Assembly: GCF_028618695.1 (NCBI RefSeq)
Contig: NZ_JAQIVI010000262.1
Coordinates: 1-8,130 of the forward strand
DNA: 8,130 nt
Direction of reading: 5' to 3'
DNA from: Natrinema soli
Lineage (GTDB): Archaea > Halobacteriota > Halobacteria > Halobacteriales > Natrialbaceae
Made by a program: the position numbers and the translations under genes
Part shown: positions 5,972 to 8,130 of the stretch, piece by piece
How the letters are laid out: every line of letters starts with the position of its first letter
How positions within the stretch are numbered: position 1 is the first letter of the stretch
Notes under the pieces: model-generated
Seen by the model: only the letters and a program-made list of their open reading frames with translations
What the model was told of the DNA's origin: nothing
Database searches by the model: none

Positions 5972-5991
5972 AAGCCGATAAACGACCGTTC

Positions 5992-7119
5992 ATGACCCTC
6001 GAGGTCGGTGTACTCGGCTATCGATTCATGGGCAAAGCGCACGCGAACGCGATGGCGCGGCTGCCGATGTTCTTCCCGGACGCGCCCGAAGTCGAGCGTC
6101 GCGTGCTCGTCGGCCGCGACGAATCGGCGCTGTCGGATGCCGCCGAACGGCTCGGCTTCGACTCGACCGCGACGGACTGGAGAGATGTCGTCGACGACGT
6201 GGACGTCTTCTACAACCTCGGGCCGAACCACGTCCACCGCGAACCGTCGGTCGCCGCCCTCGAGGCGGGAACGCCGGTCTTCTGCGAGAAACCGCTCGCG
6301 CCGACGCTCGAAGAAGCGGACGTGATGGCCGAGACGGCGCGTGAGGCCGGCGACGACGTGCCCGCGGGCTGTGCGTTCAACTACCGGTTCGTGCCCGCGA
6401 TCCGGTACGCGAAGCGACTGCTCGAGGCGGGCGAACTCGGGGAGATCCGTCAGGTCCGCGGGCGCTACCTGCAGGACTGGCTGGTCGATTCCGACGCGCC
6501 GTGGTCGTGGCGCAACGACGAGGAAATGGCCGGCTCCGGCGCGCTCGGTGATCTCGGCTCGCACACGGTCGACCTGCTTCGGTTCTTGGTCGGTGACGAC
6601 GACCTTGCGGGCGATATCGAACGGCTCAGCGGCCACCTGAAGACGTTCGTCGACGAGCGACCGGTAGCGGACGACGCTGGTGAGACGAGACCGGTTACGG
6701 TCGACGACGCCTACAGCGCGCAGCTCGAGTTCGAAAACGGTGCCGTCGGATCGCTCGAGGGGACGCGGGTCGCGGCGGGCCACAAGAACGACCACACGAT
6801 CGAGATCCACGGCTCGAAGGGAAGCCTCCGATTTTCGCTCGAGCGGCTGAACGAACTCGAAGTGCTCCGCGAGGGCGACCGCGGTTACGAGACGATTCTG
6901 GTCACGGACGAGGACGACCCCTACGTCGATCACTGGTGGCCGCCGGGCCACGTGCTGGGCTGGGAGCACACCTTCGTCCACGAGAACTACGAGTTCCTCA
7001 GCGCCGTCGCGGACGACCGCGAGTTCGAACCGAACTTCGAGGACGGACTCGCCGCCCAGCAGGTGCTCGACGCGATCGAACGGAGCGACGAGCGGGGCGA
7101 GTGGGTCGCGCTCGAGTAA
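5992..7119 (+). CDS. Gfo/Idh/MocA-family NAD(P)-dependent oxidoreductase
   Basis: A 375-residue cytoplasmic dehydrogenase of the glucose-fructose oxidoreductase / inositol dehydrogenase / MocA family, which oxidises or reduces sugars, polyols or related compounds with NAD(P). Seen: an N-terminal Rossmann segment VGVLGYRFMGKAHANA (5-20); YNLGPNHVH (74-82), the strand that usually reads TPNxxH; FCEKPLA (97-103) with the family's conserved Glu99-Lys100-Pro101; a NYRFVPA turn (130-136); GALGDLGSHTVDLLRFL (183-199), the D-x-G-x-H active-site motif with Asp187 and His191; and ENGAVGSLEGTR (248-259) in the C-terminal sheet. Length is typical. The nucleotide loop has Arg11 where classical members have the middle Gly; GY-x-FMGKAH variants are common in one MocA-like branch. 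The substrate is unknown. Haloarchaeal xylose dehydrogenases are in the same superfamily, and a secreted glycosidase is nearby, so sugar metabolism is plausible but not shown. Confidence 0.9.
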   Translation: MTLEVGVLGYRFMGKAHANAMARLPMFFPDAPEVERRVLVGRDESALSDAAERLGFDSTATDWRDVVDDVDVFYNLGPNHVHREPSVAALEAGTPVFCEKPLAPTLEEADVMAETAREAGDDVPAGCAFNYRFVPAIRYAKRLLEAGELGEIRQVRGRYLQDWLVDSDAPWSWRNDEEMAGSGALGDLGSHTVDLLRFLVGDDDLAGDIERLSGHLKTFVDERPVADDAGETRPVTVDDAYSAQLEFENGAVGSLEGTRVAAGHKNDHTIEIHGSKGSLRFSLERLNELEVLREGDRGYETILVTDEDDPYVDHWWPPGHVLGWEHTFVHENYEFLSAVADDREFEPNFEDGLAAQQVLDAIERSDERGEWVALE

Positions 7120-7194
7120 GTCCCCTGTCCTGGTACTCGGTGGCGGTGAAAGGCGTCTCACTCCGAGCCGATCATCCGTCGGTCGGCCCATCAC

Positions 7195-7209
7195 CTCGAT
7201 GGAATCGAG
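7195..7209. repeat. Palindrome CTCGAT-GGA-ATCGAG upstream of thioesterase-like gene
   Basis: Perfect 6-base arms surround a 3-base centre, ending 18 bases before the TATT core of the putative thioesterase promoter. This is nearly the same distance as the palindrome upstream of the nitroreductase promoter. It could be an operator, or a hairpin at the 3' end of the Gfo/Idh/MocA transcript. Confidence 0.35.
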
Positions 7210-7225
7210 CACCCGAACTCCGCAA

Positions 7226-7232
7226 CGTATTC
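7226..7232 (+). promoter_or_regulatory. TATA-like element of thioesterase-like gene
   Basis: CGTATTC, with TATT at 7228-7231, begins 30 bases before the ATG at 7258, giving leaderless spacing. It is flanked by the inverted repeat ACTCCG (7217-7222) and CGGAGT (7232-7237), so a protein binding that repeat would cover the TATA box. Confidence 0.4.
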
Positions 7233-7257
7233 GGAGTGGCTCCGCCTCGAGCCACCC

Positions 7258-7653
7258 ATGGCGGCCTACGAGACGACGATCGACGTCAGGACCGACGACC
7301 TCGGGCGGAGCGGACACGTCAACAACTCGAAGTTCGTCGCGTACACCGATCTCGCTCGGGACCGCTACTTCGCAAGTCACGGCTACGGGCCCGACGACAG
7401 CAGGCATCTGGTCGTCCAGCTCGAGGTCGAGTACGAGCGCGCGCTCACGACGCTGACACCGATCACCGTCGCCGTCGACGTGACCGATGTCGGCGAGACG
7501 AGCGTCACCCTCGAGTACGAGCTTCGGGACGACGACGGCGCGGTCGCCGCCGTCACGACGGTGGTCGTCACGGTCGACGAGGACGGCCCGGCCGCAATCC
7601 CGGCGTCGCTGCGCGACGAATTGAAGGCAGACCTCGAGTCGGCGACGGCGTGA
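7258..7653 (+). CDS. Hotdog-fold acyl-CoA thioesterase-like protein (4HBT family)
   Basis: A 131-residue single hotdog domain, the usual size for 4-hydroxybenzoyl-CoA/YbgC-type thioesterases, which hydrolyse acyl-CoA thioesters in the cytoplasm as dimers or tetramers. Seen: YETTIDVRTDDLGRSGHVNNSKFVAY (4-29), whose GHVNN followed by an aromatic residue is the family hallmark; the helix YTDLARDRYF (29-38); VVQLEVEYERAL (47-58); and a central strand set TPITVAVDVTDVGETSVTLEYELRD. Odd point: the family pattern D-x-D-x-x-G-H has its catalytic Asp in the second position (Asp17 of Pseudomonas 4HBT), while here the residues are Asp14-Leu-Gly16, so the usual catalytic Asp is Gly. The enzyme may use another residue, may be of low activity, or may only bind acyl groups. 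ATG 7258 fits the TATA spacing. It lies 138 bases after the oxidoreductase and 86 before the next gene, all on one strand but apparently each with its own promoter. Confidence 0.83.
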   Translation: MAAYETTIDVRTDDLGRSGHVNNSKFVAYTDLARDRYFASHGYGPDDSRHLVVQLEVEYERALTTLTPITVAVDVTDVGETSVTLEYELRDDDGAVAAVTTVVVTVDEDGPAAIPASLRDELKADLESATA

Positions 7654-7704
7654 CGTTCGTCTAACGGGGCCCGACGAGCGGCTCGCGGACTGCCGAAAGC
7701 GTCG

Positions 7705-7711
7705 GGTATTC
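7705..7711 (+). promoter_or_regulatory. TATA-like element of quinone oxidoreductase gene
   Basis: GGTATTC, with TATT at 7707-7710, begins 33 bases before the ATG at 7740. It forms the loop of CGGG-TATT-CCCG (7703-7714), so the same bases could act as a small hairpin closing the thioesterase transcript. No Shine-Dalgarno precedes the ATG. The call rests on spacing and on resemblance to the previous gene's CGTATTC. Confidence 0.35.
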
Positions 7712-7739
7712 CCGTCGGGCGGCCGAAGTCCGGACCGCC

Positions 7740-8130
7740 ATGTCTTCGGAGATGACCGCCCACGTTATCGAGGAGTACGGCGACCCGGACGCCTTCACGG
7801 AGACGACCCTCGAGGTCCCCGAACCCGGACCGGACGAGATCCGCGTCGCGGTCGAAGCGTCCAGTCTCAACCCGGTCGATTACAAGATCCGACAGGGTGC
7901 GCTGCCCGACTTCGCCCCCGAACTCCCGGCGACGCTCCACTGTGACGCGTCGGGCGTCGTCGACGCGGTCGGTGAGGACGTCGAGACGTTCGCTGAGGGC
8001 GACGAGGTGTACGGTATGCCCGGCGGCGCGGGCCGACAGGGCTCGCTCGCCGACTACGTGGTCGGTCACGCCGGAACCTTCGCTCACGCACCGGAGTCGA
8101 TCCCGCTTGAGGAGGCCGCCGCCCTCCCGG
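7740..8130 (+). CDS. Zinc-independent MDR quinone oxidoreductase/alcohol dehydrogenase-like (5' part)
   Basis: The first 130 codons of a medium-chain dehydrogenase/reductase that runs past the window end. Seen: MTAHVIEEYGDPDAF (5-19), the usual first strand; EASSLNPVDYKIRQG (39-53), the signature of the zeta-crystallin/quinone oxidoreductase branch; LHCDASGVVDAVG (66-78); FAEGDEVYGMPGG (84-96); and GSLADYVV (101-108). The catalytic zinc ligands of classical alcohol dehydrogenases (a Cys near residue 40 and a GHE motif) are absent; the first is replaced by Asn-Pro-Val-Asp. This indicates a zinc-independent NADPH-using reductase of quinones, enones or similar compounds. The NADPH-binding Rossmann domain lies beyond the window. 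ATG 7740 is preferred by promoter spacing; an in-frame ATG at 7752 would remove four residues. The substrate cannot be decided. It follows the thioesterase gene on the same strand. Confidence 0.88.
   Translation, partial: MSSEMTAHVIEEYGDPDAFTETTLEVPEPGPDEIRVAVEASSLNPVDYKIRQGALPDFAPELPATLHCDASGVVDAVGEDVETFAEGDEVYGMPGGAGRQGSLADYVVGHAGTFAHAPESIPLEEAAALP

Noticed and set aside
5809..7407. Long (532-codon) minus-strand ORF opposite the Gfo/Idh/MocA gene
   Set aside because: The plus strand carries all family motifs; the minus frame has Val/Arg-rich shadow composition and crosses two real genes and a spacer.
1..8130. tRNA, rRNA, CRISPR array, insertion sequence, integrase, toxin-antitoxin or defence genes
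   Set aside because: No regularly spaced repeats, transposase or integrase motifs, terminal inverted repeats or tRNA-like folds were seen on either strand; the genes present are metabolic.

Overview
The window looks like chromosomal DNA of a halophilic archaeon (class Halobacteria). It has high G+C, strongly acidic predicted proteins (Asp/Glu-rich with few Lys), a preference for GAC/GAG/CTC/GTC codons, a twin-arginine export signal on a secreted enzyme, and short AT-rich TATA-like boxes about 30 bases upstream of several start codons, as expected for leaderless archaeal transcripts. The species cannot be read from the sequence; a Natrialbales-type haloarchaeon is a guess.

Layout. (1) 1-1393, plus strand: the 3' end of a gene for a MetE N-terminal-domain-like protein overlaps by ATGA (with a strong internal Shine-Dalgarno) a complete gene for the zinc-binding catalytic half of cobalamin-independent methionine synthase. 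Together they form a split methionine synthase operon. (2) 1394-1684: intergenic region with a small palindrome and a TATA box ahead of a nitroreductase-family FMN protein gene (1685-2302). (3) 2303-2642: a 340-base non-coding stretch with a near-perfect 22-base palindrome, a tandem 9-mer and a clear TATA/BRE. It leads to a large Tat-exported family 3 glycoside hydrolase (2643-5201) of the barley exo-glucanase type, which ends in a single dockerin/EF-hand-like calcium loop. (4) A convergent minus-strand gene (5262-5858) encodes an unrecognised acidic, beta-rich protein that appears to contain an internal duplication. A perfect 9-base inverted repeat lies between the two converging genes. (5) Divergent from it is a Gfo/Idh/MocA-type NAD(P)-dependent oxidoreductase (5992-7119). 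It is followed by a small hotdog-fold thioesterase-like protein (7258-7653) and the 5' part of a zinc-independent medium-chain dehydrogenase/quinone oxidoreductase (7740 to the window end), each with its own candidate promoter.

How the genes relate. The methionine pair is a true functional unit. The remaining genes look like separately transcribed housekeeping or accessory metabolism: glucan breakdown outside the cell, possibly sugar or polyol oxidation inside it (Gfo/Idh/MocA), and redox enzymes (nitroreductase, quinone oxidoreductase). I see no tRNA, rRNA, CRISPR array, insertion sequence or integrase, and no evidence of a novel multi-gene system. The points of most interest are the internally duplicated hypothetical protein, the replaced catalytic Asp in the hotdog protein, the calcium loop on the GH3 enzyme, and several short palindromes or direct repeats near promoters.
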